DNA from: Kiritimatiellia bacterium
GTDB taxonomy: Bacteria; Verrucomicrobiota; Kiritimatiellia; RFP12; UBA1067
NCBI GenBank assembly: GCA_017395505.1
Contig: JAFPUH010000015.1
Coordinates: forward strand, 1 to 64,000
Direction of reading: 5' to 3'
Length of the DNA: 64,000 nucleotides
The first letter of the stretch is position 1. Each line of letters opens with the position of its first letter. A model generated the notes under the pieces. It saw nothing but the letters and a program-made list of their open reading frames with translations. It was not told the DNA's origin and did no database searches. Positions 39,276 to 46,853 of the stretch are shown in pieces. The position numbers and the translations under genes were made by a program.

Positions 39276-39315
39276 GGCGAGGGAGGAAGACAGAGCCTCC
39301 CTCGCCATTTTCTTT
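39276..39315 (+). terminator. Strong rho-independent terminator of the giant protein gene
   Basis: Perfect 11-bp stem GGCGAGGGAGG (39276-39286)/CCTCCCTCGCC (39296-39306) with a 9-nt loop, followed by ATTTTCTTT. Confidence 0.92.
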
Positions 39316-39471
39316 GACGGGGTTGCCGCCGCGGTGCCCCAGCTTTCGCACGGCGCAAATACCTGGGTAGATATGCTTAAAACACTGGAGTGGTGACACC
39401 TAAGACTCGCTTAAGGTACATTTTCGAGTAATATGCGATAATATCCTCGTCAACACGAAAGGAGATATGTT

Positions 39472-39873
39472 ATGAACGGACAAAGCACTAATGCCCTGGT
39501 AGGTCCACTTGATTCCGATGTCGCCATAAAGTCGCGGATATTCACAATCCGTGGGGTGCAGGTAATGCTGGATCGCGATTTGGCTGCGCTTTATGGGGTT
39601 TCAACCAAGGCTTTGAACCAAGCTGTAAAACGCAACATAAGAAGATTTCCGGATGACTTTATGTTCCAATTGGGGAAAGAGGATGTGGAAAACTTGAGGT
39701 CACAATTTATGACCTCAAGTTGGGGCGGTTTGCGATACATGCCTTATGCCTTATTCAAGGCGATGGATGGAGGGGAGTTTCCGCCGCAGAAGGTGTTTTT
39801 CGACGGACGTCACTACTGCGCCGTCTCGAAAATGGATGCCGCGTTCATTCCGTCAATCTTGCAAAGGATGTGA
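39472..39873 (+). CDS. ORF6N domain protein, C-terminally truncated or recombined
   Basis: 133 residues. Residues 15-92 match the ORF6N domain (FTIRGVQVMLDRDLAALYGV, NIRRFPDDFMFQL, SSWGGLRYMPYA), a DNA-binding domain frequent in phage and mobile-element genes. After YMPYA the usual FTEQGVAMLSSVL sequence is absent and an unrelated tail follows, so the 3' part appears replaced. GAAAGGAGA stands upstream, with a possible GATAAT -10 at 39437. It lies at the edge of the repeat-rich island and is probably a relic. Confidence 0.65.
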   Translation: MNGQSTNALVGPLDSDVAIKSRIFTIRGVQVMLDRDLAALYGVSTKALNQAVKRNIRRFPDDFMFQLGKEDVENLRSQFMTSSWGGLRYMPYALFKAMDGGEFPPQKVFFDGRHYCAVSKMDAAFIPSILQRM

Positions 39874-39904
39874 AGCTTGCCGTTGCGGCAGGGGCGATGT
39901 GTGG

Positions 39905-39986
39905 TATAATGAGCGGCATGAGCGAAGATATCCATAGTTTGGTTGGGAGGGACGGAAAGACCATGAAGCGCTTTGCGCTAATTTGA
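39905..39986 (+). pseudogene. Possible remnant of a leaderless gene start
   Basis: GTGG-TATAAT (39905-39910) stands 7 nt before an ATG (39918) that opens a 22-codon frame (MSEDIHSLVGRDGK...), ending at TGA right where the 64-bp direct repeat begins. The arrangement looks like the 5' end of a leaderless gene cut off by recombination. The parent protein is not recognised. Confidence 0.3.
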
Positions 39987-40048
39987 TGTCAAATAAGAAA
40001 CGAGCAAGGCATGTTTTTTCTTATTTGGTCGAGTTTTAACGGATAAGC
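39985..40048 (+). repeat. 64-bp direct repeat, left copy
   Basis: Identical at 63 of 64 bases to 41508-41571. It starts with the last codons and stop of the ATPase gene as found in the right copy (GATGTCAAATAA) and includes an 11-bp inverted repeat CAAATAAGAAA (39990-40000)/TTTCTTATTTG (40017-40027). It therefore looks like the tail and terminator-like hairpin of a second, now deleted ATPase gene. Confidence 0.9.
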
Positions 40049-40071
40049 CAAATCAGATTCACTTATTGCAA

Positions 40072-40100
40072 TTGACTTGTTTGCGACAATATGATATGAT
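40072..40100 (+). promoter_or_regulatory. Promoter of the AAA/DUF4143 ATPase
   Basis: TTGACT (40072-40077), 17-bp spacer, TATGAT (40095-40100), followed by a perfect Shine-Dalgarno AAGGAGG (40119-40125) before the ATG at 40131. The island gene thus has its own classical expression signals. Confidence 0.85.
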
Positions 40101-40130
40101 TTCACTTGTTTCAACGGCAAGGAGGGCCTT

Positions 40131-41519
40131 ATGTTCTCAGAAGACATGTTCGCCAATCGCATAAATCTGGATAATCCCTGGTGGAGTTCCGGTCATGTGG
40201 AGCAGGAATATACCAAGGCTATGCCGCGGTTTTTCCTCGAGAAGTTCTATCGCTATCTTACTCTTGATGGCGTGCGCAGGGCTATTTTGCTTATGGGACC
40301 TCGTCGTGTCGGGAAGACATGGCTCATTCAGCATGCAATTGCCAGATTGCTAGATCGGGAAGGTGTGCCTGCAAAGAATATTGTATTTCTTCCAATAGAC
40401 GTTCCGGTGTATCATGGCTGCGAACTTGAGGAACTTGTTTGGGCAGCATGTAAGATCTCGGGGGCGAGTCCAGCAACGGACAGGCTGTATGTCTTCTTTG
40501 ACGAGATACAGTATAAAAAGGGGTGGGAAACTTCATTGAAGACATTGACCGATTCCTATCCCAACATATGTTTCGCCGCCTCTGGTTCTGCCGCATCAGT
40601 GCTTGCCACCGGGTCGCGCGAAAGCGGAGCTGGACGGTTTACCGACCTCAAGCTAGCGCCGCTCAGCTTTTATGAATATGTCAAGATGATCGGTCAGGAC
40701 GAGCGGCTGTTCGAGTCAATGGAACAGGCTAACCGCTGCTTTGTCGAGTATGTCAATTTTGGCGGATATCCCGAACTCGTTGTCAACCAGGCCGTCAGGG
40801 AGGATACAAGGCAATTCATTCAGCGCGACATAGTCGATAAGGTGTTGCTTCGTGATCTGCCCAGCCTTTACCACATAGACGATGTGCGCGATCTGCAGGC
40901 GTTTTTCTCCTATGTCGCATTCCATTCGGGAACAATTCAGACATACGAGGGGCTTTCTCAGAGCTCTGGGCTGTCAAAGCACACGATCTTGAATCTACTT
41001 CAATATCTTGAAGAGGCATTCCTGATAATGCGGCACGACAGGATCGACATCAACGCCCTGTCGTTGAAAAGGGCCATGCAGTTCAAGCTGTACTTGACCA
41101 ATCCATCGCTCAGGGCTGCGATGTTCCAACCTGTAAAGCCAGGCGACGAACCGTATTTCGGGCATGTTGTTGAAACTGCCATATCGGCGCAGCTTGGCAT
41201 TGGTGAAGACCGCTATGACTGGAAGTATGCAAATTGGCGAACGGGCAAGGAACAGCGGGAACTTGATTTCGTGCGAATCAATGCTGGAACGCAGCGCCCT
41301 GAGGCGGCCATGGAGATCAAGTGGTCCGATGGCCCTTATGACCATCCGGCAGAAATAAAGGATGCCGTTGCCTTTGCGAGAAACAACGGGCTTAAAATGC
41401 TTACCGTCACATCCCGTTCGCAGGAAGGGGTCAAGCGTATGGACGATATTGAATTGTCGTTTGTGCCTACGGCTCGCTTTGCCTACGACTTGGGTAAGGG
41501 GGCGGATGATGTCAAATAA
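40131..41519 (+). CDS. AAA_14/DUF4143 family ATP-binding protein
   Basis: 462 residues. The N-terminal AAA domain has Walker A GPRRVGKTWL (near residue 56) and Walker B YVFFDEIQY, then a sensor-like AASGSAAS. The middle is an alpha-helical segment with winged-helix character (LSQSSGLSKHTILNLLQYLEEAFLI), and the C-terminal DUF4143 region contains a PD-(D/E)xK-like core (RELDFVRI...AMEIKWSDG). Members are common, often multicopy and mobile, in gut anaerobes; function is not established. The gene is more AT-rich than the chromosome core and lies between 64-bp direct repeats, the right one overlapping its last codons. Confidence 0.9.
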   Translation: MFSEDMFANRINLDNPWWSSGHVEQEYTKAMPRFFLEKFYRYLTLDGVRRAILLMGPRRVGKTWLIQHAIARLLDREGVPAKNIVFLPIDVPVYHGCELEELVWAACKISGASPATDRLYVFFDEIQYKKGWETSLKTLTDSYPNICFAASGSAASVLATGSRESGAGRFTDLKLAPLSFYEYVKMIGQDERLFESMEQANRCFVEYVNFGGYPELVVNQAVREDTRQFIQRDIVDKVLLRDLPSLYHIDDVRDLQAFFSYVAFHSGTIQTYEGLSQSSGLSKHTILNLLQYLEEAFLIMRHDRIDINALSLKRAMQFKLYLTNPSLRAAMFQPVKPGDEPYFGHVVETAISAQLGIGEDRYDWKYANWRTGKEQRELDFVRINAGTQRPEAAMEIKWSDGPYDHPAEIKDAVAFARNNGLKMLTVTSRSQEGVKRMDDIELSFVPTARFAYDLGKGADDVK

Positions 41520-41571
41520 GAAACGAGCAAGGCATGTTTTTTCTTATTCGGTCGAGTTTTAACGGATAAGC
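41508..41571 (+). repeat. 64-bp direct repeat, right copy
   Basis: Begins inside the last codons of the ATPase gene and carries its stop. One mismatch to the left copy (TATTCGG versus TATTTGG) weakens the hairpin by one pair. A short partial third copy of the hairpin arm (TTTTCTTATTTGG) follows near 41579. Confidence 0.9.
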
Positions 41572-41655
41572 TAACGAACTTTTCTTATTTGGCAGTGCTC
41601 GCTGCGGGTTGGATTAATGCGTGCCGCTGTTGCGGCTCAAGGTGAGGTCTGGCAT

Positions 41656-41679
41656 TGGGAAAACAGACCTGTTTTCCCA
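41656..41679 (+). repeat. Inverted repeat with 6-nt loop
   Basis: TGGGAAAAC (41656-41664) and GTTTTCCCA (41671-41679) pair perfectly around AGACCT. AGGTCTG just upstream can alternatively pair with CAGACCT across the loop. No T run follows, so it is not an obvious terminator. Confidence 0.75.
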
Positions 41680-41767
41680 GCAACCTCCGCATAAGCCAAT
41701 TCCCACTCTCCAGCCGACAGAAAGGGGTTCTTCGAGGCGGCTTGAAGGGTCCACGCGGAGAGGCGAG

Positions 41768-41919
41768 CAAAGTCCTAGGACTTTGGGGTATGAAGCCCTA
41801 GGACTTTGAGGTGTGAAGTCCTAGGACCCAAGGGGTCAAAGGCCTAGGGGTTTGACGTGTAGGGCCCTAGGACCCCAATACGAAAAGTGGCGGGGCAAAA
41901 TGGTCTGGGGTCCCAGGAC
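41768..41919 (+). repeat. Palindromic tandem array, exact 23-bp period (CCTAGG cores)
   Basis: CCTAGG occurs at 41774, 41797, 41820, 41843 and 41866, each exactly 23 bp apart. A decayed position follows at 41889, then CCCAGG at 41912, still in register. The first unit is an 18-bp perfect palindrome (41768-41785) and flanks vary around AAGTCCTAGGACTTTG. The spacing, just over two helical turns, suggests iteron-like protein binding sites. Confidence 0.85.
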
Positions 41920-42017
41920 TTTGACGCCTTCCCCGCCTGGACCTCTACGACGCACTGCCTCGCACGTTTCTCCGCCCCGATCATGTAAACGCATAGCAGG
42001 GCAAATCCAACGTCACA

Positions 42018-42087
42018 AAAATCCAACTTCGCATGGGGTGTGCCAGGTTATAAGGGTACCCCCTGCGCGTTGGCGAAACTGGATTTT
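42018..42087 (+). repeat. Composite hairpin element, large copy
   Basis: Left arm AAAATCCA-AC-TTCGC (42018-42032) pairs with right arm GCGAA-AC-TGGATTTT (42073-42087), leaving a symmetric AC/AC internal loop. Inside, GGGGT and ACCCC form a second stem. The same arms recur at 42173. Confidence 0.75.
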
Positions 42088-42097
42088 AGGGTAAAAT
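42070..42097 (+). promoter_or_regulatory. Possible promoter inside the repeat stretch
   Basis: TTGGCG (42070-42075), 16-bp spacer, TAAAAT (42092-42097) preceded by AGGG. It would transcribe the AT-rich tract and the small hairpin element at 42173, giving a short RNA of about 100 nt. Confidence 0.3.
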
Positions 42098-42172
42098 ATA
42101 ATTAAATATATATACCTTATATATACTATATTTCTATACTTACCACCTCCATTTTTACCAATCCAACTTCGC

Positions 42173-42206
42173 ATCCAACTTCGCAAACCATGCGAAACTG
42201 GATTTT
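42173..42206 (+). repeat. Composite hairpin element, small copy
   Basis: ATCCA-AC-TTCGCA (42173-42185), loop AACCA, TGCGAA-AC-TGGAT (42191-42203), then TTT. The AC/AC internal loop is the same as in the element at 42018. The left arm is duplicated in tandem (another copy at 42161). It could serve as a terminator. Confidence 0.75.
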
Positions 42207-42265
42207 GCTCTTAGCCTGACGCCTTGCCGAACTCCGCCTTATTGATTTTTTGCGTATTCGTGTGC

Positions 42266-42271
42266 TATAAT
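42266..42271 (+). promoter_or_regulatory. TATAAT -10 element of the phosphatase gene
   Basis: TATAAT with 12 nt to the ATG at 42284 and no Shine-Dalgarno sequence, the loosest spacing among the leaderless-type starts in this window. Confidence 0.62.
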
Positions 42272-42283
42272 ATGCGTCCAATC

Positions 42284-42940
42284 ATGAACGCATGCTTTTT
42301 CGACATGGACGGCACGCTGATCGACTCGCGCGCCGATTTGGCTGCGACGGTCAACCACACCCGCCGCGACCTTGGGCTTGACGAGCTGCCGATGGATGAT
42401 GTGCTCTGCCATGTCGGACAGGGGGCGAAATACCTTCTTTCGCATGCGATTCCCGAAAAGGCCGACGAAGTGGAGCGGCTTTGGGAGATATTCCGAAGCC
42501 ACTACGCCGAACACATGCTCGAGACGGTCGAGCTTTACCCGACGGTCCGCAAGACGCTGGACGAGCTCGCTTCCCGCGGCTGGCTTCTCGGCGTCAACAC
42601 CGCGAAGCCGGCGTTCGCGACTCGCGCCATTCTCGAGCATTTCGGCCTCATGCGCTACTTCAAGGGGGCGATTGTCGCCGGCGGCGACTGTCCCGAGATG
42701 AAGCCGTCGGCTCTGCCCCTAAGGCAGTGCGCTTCCCTCATGCGCGGACACCGCCTTTCGTCCCGCGATTGGATGGTCGGCGACAGCTGGACCGACATGC
42801 AGTGCGCGACCAATGCCGGCATAAAGGGCGCTTTTTGTTCGTTTGGCTTCGGTAAGCTCGGAGATTCGCGATATACCATCAAGATCAACAGGATGGAAGA
42901 GCTTCTCCGGCATTTGAAAGCCGACGAAAATTTGGTATAA
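42284..42940 (+). CDS. HAD-family hydrolase, phosphoglycolate-phosphatase-like
   Basis: 218 residues. Motif I DMDGTLIDSR is at the N terminus, motif II in LLGVNTAKP, motif III Lys in EMKPSALPLR and motif IV in MVGDSWTDMQCA. The cap is helical (class C1, Gph-like). The start at 42284 follows the -10 element; the upstream in-frame ATG lies before the promoter. The end codons TTG-GTA-TAA form the next promoter's -10. Phosphoglycolate is the likely but unproven substrate. Confidence 0.88.
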   Translation: MNACFFDMDGTLIDSRADLAATVNHTRRDLGLDELPMDDVLCHVGQGAKYLLSHAIPEKADEVERLWEIFRSHYAEHMLETVELYPTVRKTLDELASRGWLLGVNTAKPAFATRAILEHFGLMRYFKGAIVAGGDCPEMKPSALPLRQCASLMRGHRLSSRDWMVGDSWTDMQCATNAGIKGAFCSFGFGKLGDSRYTIKINRMEELLRHLKADENLV

Positions 42941-42941
42941 T
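42914..42941 (+). promoter_or_regulatory. Promoter of the GT-C gene; -10 contains the upstream stop codon
   Basis: TTGAAA (42914-42919), 16-bp spacer, TATAAT (42936-42941) preceded by ATTTGG. The UAA at 42938-42940 terminates the phosphatase. The ATG at 42951 is 9 nt downstream. Confidence 0.78.
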
Positions 42942-42950
42942 ATCCACTCA

Positions 42951-44444
42951 ATGAAGAGGTACATTGGCTTGGCGGCGTTCGCGTTCGCCATTCTCGCATG
43001 CACCGCGGTCTGGTTTGGAGGGCTGAACCAGGACGAGGGCTGGTATCTCTATGCCGCGAATCTGGTATCCGAAGGCCATGTGCCATACCGCGACTTCTTC
43101 TTTACGCAAGGTCCGGTGATGCCGATAGTCTACTCGGCCTTCACATGGGTATGGAAGGGCTGGGGGCTCCTCGGCGCGCGGATCTTCACGCTTTTCCTCG
43201 GCGTTTTCGGCATGCTGTTCGCCGCCGGTCTAGTCCGCCGGCTCGTCCCCGACGAGCGCCGCAACCTCGCCTCGACCGTGGTGGTGCTGCTGCTTGGCTG
43301 CAACCTCTACCACCTCTACTACCTGGCGATTCCGAAGACCTACGCTCTGGCCGGGCTTTTCGTGCTGGCGGCCTTCTATCTGCTTTCGTTCGAGCATGCG
43401 GCGCTCACATTCGCCGCCGGGCTCTGCCTCGCTTTTGCGGCCGGAACCCGCATAAGCCTCGGCCTGCTGCTTGCCGTGGCCGGGGTGTGGCTCGTCGTGA
43501 AAGGGCCTCGCTTCGCATGGCTCTGGTTCGGGATCGGCGGAGTCCTCGGCCTTGCGCTGGCGTATGGTCCGTATCTGCTCGACCCCGAGGCGCTACCCGG
43601 GCTTTTCGCCGCAGAGCTTTACCATTCGGCGCGCGAGGGCTTCGATCCAGTGATGATGGTCGGCTCTGTGAGCCGCTTCGTCAGGTGGTACTGGCCGGTT
43701 CTGGTGCTGCTTGGCCTCGGCATAGGCGGCATTCGCGAGGGTGGGCTCGCCCGTCTGCTGCTGTTCTCTTTCGCGTCCGTCTTCTTCGTGCAGACCCTCG
43801 CGCCGCACCCCTACGAAGACTACCATGTGCCGGTCGTCGCGCTGCTGGCTGTGCCTGCCGCCGCTTGGGCGTCTGGCCTCAAGATCGAGGGTCGCGCATC
43901 TTTCGTCGCGCTGCTCGCCCTGGGCATGACATGGGCGGCGTCGTTCGGCAGCCCCCTGATCGAGCAGTGGTCAACCAACGCCCAGGACCGCTTCTGGACG
44001 CGCAAGAAGCTTACGAGCGAGCTTGGCCAGCTCAGGCAGGTCGCGCACGACATAGAGTCGATCGATCCTGGCGGCAGCGAGCTTTTCACGCAGGATATCT
44101 ACCTCGCGATCGAGACGAGGCGCAAGGTGCCGATCCAGATGTCGATGGGTCCGTTCTGCTACTGGGGCGACGGCCTGCCGTACCGCGGGGCTGAGAAGGT
44201 GGTTCTGGACGACGCCGGAATGGTTTCGCTCATCGAGCAGGCGCCATGCGAGGTCGCAGCGCTTAGCGGATACAGCTTTGCTATAGATGTGCCTAGCGGA
44301 CGCGAGACGCCGATGGATACCCAGATCGCGTTCTGGACCCTCGTCAAGCGCCACTACAACCTTGTGTTCACCGAGAGCGACTTCGGCCAGCATGCGACGC
44401 CGCTCCTGGTCTTGAAGAAAAAGCATGGATTCGACGATCGATAA
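42951..44444 (+). CDS. GT-C fold membrane glycosyltransferase (GT39/ArnT-like)
   Basis: 497-residue inner-membrane protein with about ten helices. The first periplasmic loop has the catalytic-type acidic pair in NQDEGWYLYAANLV followed by YRDFFFTQGPVMP, the hallmark of the PMT/ArnT (GT39/GT83) superfamily using polyprenyl-phosphate sugars. A soluble C-terminal region of about 120 residues follows. It probably transfers a sugar to lipid A, glycan or protein at the outer face of the inner membrane. Its 3' end overlaps dxs by 20 bp. Confidence 0.8.
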   Translation: MKRYIGLAAFAFAILACTAVWFGGLNQDEGWYLYAANLVSEGHVPYRDFFFTQGPVMPIVYSAFTWVWKGWGLLGARIFTLFLGVFGMLFAAGLVRRLVPDERRNLASTVVVLLLGCNLYHLYYLAIPKTYALAGLFVLAAFYLLSFEHAALTFAAGLCLAFAAGTRISLGLLLAVAGVWLVVKGPRFAWLWFGIGGVLGLALAYGPYLLDPEALPGLFAAELYHSAREGFDPVMMVGSVSRFVRWYWPVLVLLGLGIGGIREGGLARLLLFSFASVFFVQTLAPHPYEDYHVPVVALLAVPAAAWASGLKIEGRASFVALLALGMTWAASFGSPLIEQWSTNAQDRFWTRKKLTSELGQLRQVAHDIESIDPGGSELFTQDIYLAIETRRKVPIQMSMGPFCYWGDGLPYRGAEKVVLDDAGMVSLIEQAPCEVAALSGYSFAIDVPSGRETPMDTQIAFWTLVKRHYNLVFTESDFGQHATPLLVLKKKHGFDDR

Positions 44445-46173
44445 CCCGGTAAAGCTCCGCAACAGGATGCTTGAGGTCGTCTCGAAGACGGGCGGCCATC
44501 TGGCTTCGTCGCTCGGCGCGGTCGAAATCGCCATGGCTCTCGCCGAGGTGTTCGATCCGTCGAAGGATCGCGTCGTGTGGGATGTCGGCCATCAGGCGTA
44601 TGCGTGGAAGATGCTGACGGGACGCAACGACCGTTTCGACACCCTGAGGCAGATGGGCGGAGTTTCGGGCTTTCCGAATCCATCGGAGTCCGATGCCGAC
44701 GCCGCAGTCGCAGGGCACGCAGGCGTCGCGCTTTCCGTTGCGGCCGGCCTGGCCGCCGCGAGAGACCAGCGCAAGTCGCACGAGCATGTGATCGCCGTCG
44801 TCGGCGATGCGTCGATGGCGAACGGCGTCAGCTTCGAGGCCCTCAACAACTGCGCAGCCGCAACGACGAAGATGATCGTCGTGCTGAACGACAACGAGAT
44901 GAGCATTTCGCGTCCGACAGGCAGCTTCGCGAGACTGCTCGGCCGCCTCATTACCGGCGTCAGGTACAACCGCTTCAAGATGGCGGCGGAGAAGATAGGC
45001 CACGCGCTCAGGCTGACATTCTTGAGGGGCATCTACCACAGCCTCGAAAGGCGGGTCAAGTCGCTGTTCCTCGGCAACGCTTTCTTCGAGCAGTTCGGGC
45101 TTCGCTACATCGGACCTGTCGACGGACACGACCTTCAGGCGCTTCGCGACGCTTTCACGGTAGCCAAGGAGGACAAGAGGTCCGTCCTGGTGCATGTCGT
45201 AACGAAGAAGGGGCACGGCTATGCTCCGGCCGAGAAGAATCCGACGAAGTGGCATGGCGTCGGGCCGTTCGACCTGATGCCGAAGGTCGAGAGCGCCAAG
45301 GCCGCTCCCAAGAAGCGCGGCTGGTCGGACGTCTTCGGCGACGCGCTCTGCGAAATCGCCCGCAAGGACAAGCGGGTCGTCGCGATCACTGCCGCGATGA
45401 AGGATGGTACGGGGCTCGTCGATTTCGCGTCGGAGTTTCCGGCGAGGTTCTTCGATGTCGGCATAGCCGAGGAGCATATGGTGGCGTTTGCGGCCGGGCT
45501 TGCGGCCGGCGGGTCGCGTCCTGTAGTCGCGGTGTATTCGACTTTCCTGCAGCGCGCTGTAGATCAGGTGATGCACGACGTCTGCCTTTCGAACCAGCCT
45601 GTCGTATTCTGCGTCGATCGCGCCGGAGTCGTCGGGGCTGACGGCGCGACGCATCAGGGCGTGTTCGACATCGCCATGCTGCGTTGCCTGCCGAACATTG
45701 CGATCTGCCAGCCGAAGGATGCCGACGATCTGCGGCTTCTCATGCTGGAGGCGCTGGTGAGGAAGGGTCCGACGGTCATACGCTATCCAAGGGGCGCCGC
45801 GCCGGAGAAGGTCGAGGCCGTAGGCAGCGTAGCCGATGATGGATGCGCCAGGTTCGCGATCTGGGCGACCGGCGACTGGCTCGGCAAGGCGAACGAGGTC
45901 GCCCGTCTCGTCGGCGGTTGCGAGGTGACTTTCGCCCGCTACCTCAAGCCTTTCGACTCCGCCACGCTCGAACGCCAGCGCAAGGCGGGCATGACGATAG
46001 TGAGCCTGGAGAACGGCAGCGTCGCGGGTGGCTTCGGCGAAAGCATCGGGGCCGACGTCAAGTTCGGCTGGCCCGACGAGTTCATTCCTCACGGTTCGCA
46101 GGCGGAGCTTGAGAAGAAGTACGGTCTTGATGCGGCGTCGATAGCTGACGCCCTAAGGCGGAGGGTTAGGTAG
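44425..46173 (+). CDS. dxs: 1-deoxy-D-xylulose-5-phosphate synthase
   Basis: 582 residues; first step of the non-mevalonate isoprenoid pathway. TPP-binding signatures GHAGVALSVAAGLA and GDASMANGVSFEALNN, the DXS phrase VSKTGGHLASSLGAVEIA, WDVGHQAYAWKMLTGR and the transketolase-like central domain (DVGIAEEHMVAFAAGLA) are all present. It is about 40 residues shorter than usual at the N terminus; the start inside the preceding gene cannot be moved upstream by any convincing codon. The membrane glycosyltransferase upstream may use polyprenol made by this pathway. Confidence 0.93.
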   Translation: MDSTIDNPVKLRNRMLEVVSKTGGHLASSLGAVEIAMALAEVFDPSKDRVVWDVGHQAYAWKMLTGRNDRFDTLRQMGGVSGFPNPSESDADAAVAGHAGVALSVAAGLAAARDQRKSHEHVIAVVGDASMANGVSFEALNNCAAATTKMIVVLNDNEMSISRPTGSFARLLGRLITGVRYNRFKMAAEKIGHALRLTFLRGIYHSLERRVKSLFLGNAFFEQFGLRYIGPVDGHDLQALRDAFTVAKEDKRSVLVHVVTKKGHGYAPAEKNPTKWHGVGPFDLMPKVESAKAAPKKRGWSDVFGDALCEIARKDKRVVAITAAMKDGTGLVDFASEFPARFFDVGIAEEHMVAFAAGLAAGGSRPVVAVYSTFLQRAVDQVMHDVCLSNQPVVFCVDRAGVVGADGATHQGVFDIAMLRCLPNIAICQPKDADDLRLLMLEALVRKGPTVIRYPRGAAPEKVEAVGSVADDGCARFAIWATGDWLGKANEVARLVGGCEVTFARYLKPFDSATLERQRKAGMTIVSLENGSVAGGFGESIGADVKFGWPDEFIPHGSQAELEKKYGLDAASIADALRRRVR

Positions 46174-46175
46174 AA

Positions 46176-46853
46176 ATGGCTAAGACACATGGCGTCGCCG
46201 GAGAGTGGGCGAGGGTCAAGGGAACTGTCACGGGGCTTCTGCCTCTTTTTGGCGGACTTTTCGCCGCCGGCTTTGCGCTCGGGGTGCTGCTGCTGGCGAG
46301 CGTCGCATTCGGCGCGATGCTCCTCGCGGTGGCCGTGGCGTGGGTCGGCTGGAGCATCTACAAGGGTGTGCGCCGCGTGGAGAGCTACTTCAAGGGAGCG
46401 AGGGGCGAAGAGCGCGTCGCGGGAATCCTCGAGCACCTGCCCGACACCTACCACGTTTTCAACGATTTCGTCGCCGGTGGAGTTCATGTGGACCATGTAG
46501 TGGTAGGTCCCGCCGGAGTGTTCGCGATCGAGACCAAGTACTGGCGCGGAGACGTTACGATCGAGGATGGCCACATACTCATCGACGGACAGCTGCCCTC
46601 GCACTCTCCGCTCGCCCAGGTGCTTCGCGAGGCGGCCCTCGTCAAGGCCGCGCTGGCCAAGGCCGGATGGAGCGGCGGCGTTACGCCGGTCCTGGCGTTC
46701 GCGAGCGATACGTTGTCCGCCCATGTTGTGGAGCTTCAAGGAGCGGTCGTCATCAACTCCTGCGAAATGCGCAAGAGCTTCGATACGGACCGCGTGATAA
46801 TTCCGCCAGCCGAACTGGACAGGCTGGTGAGCCTAATGGAGATGATGAAGTGA
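46176..46853 (+). CDS. NERD domain membrane protein
   Basis: 225 residues. Two hydrophobic segments near residues 18-60 are followed by the NERD (nuclease-related) domain: GARGEERVAGIL, HVDHVVVGPAGVFAIETKYWRG with the Asp and Glu-x-Lys of a PD-(D/E)xK-like fold. The family is suspected of DNA processing but poorly characterised. It overlaps the protease gene by GTGA and follows dxs by 2 bp. Confidence 0.85.
   Translation: MAKTHGVAGEWARVKGTVTGLLPLFGGLFAAGFALGVLLLASVAFGAMLLAVAVAWVGWSIYKGVRRVESYFKGARGEERVAGILEHLPDTYHVFNDFVAGGVHVDHVVVGPAGVFAIETKYWRGDVTIEDGHILIDGQLPSHSPLAQVLREAALVKAALAKAGWSGGVTPVLAFASDTLSAHVVELQGAVVINSCEMRKSFDTDRVIIPPAELDRLVSLMEMMK

Larger units (their letters stand above)
41572..42283 (+). 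other. Gene-free, repeat-rich accessory stretch
   Basis: No credible coding frame on either strand. It holds a 9-bp hairpin (41656), a palindromic array with 23-bp period (41768-41919), a large composite hairpin (42018-42087), an AT-rich tract of about 60 bp (42098-42150) and a smaller hairpin with the same arms (42173-42203). Confidence 0.8.

Noticed and set aside
41768-41919. CRISPR-like periodicity
   Set aside because: The 23-bp units are contiguous degenerate palindromes with no spacers, and no cas genes occur in the window.
42018-42203. Integron attC-like sites
   Set aside because: No GTTRRRY/RYYYAAC core pairs flank gene cassettes and no integrase is present.
41572-42206. Chromosome or plasmid replication origin
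   Set aside because: Iteron-like repeats and an AT-rich tract are suggestive, but no DnaA-box consensus TTATNCACA, replication protein or parS-like site was seen.
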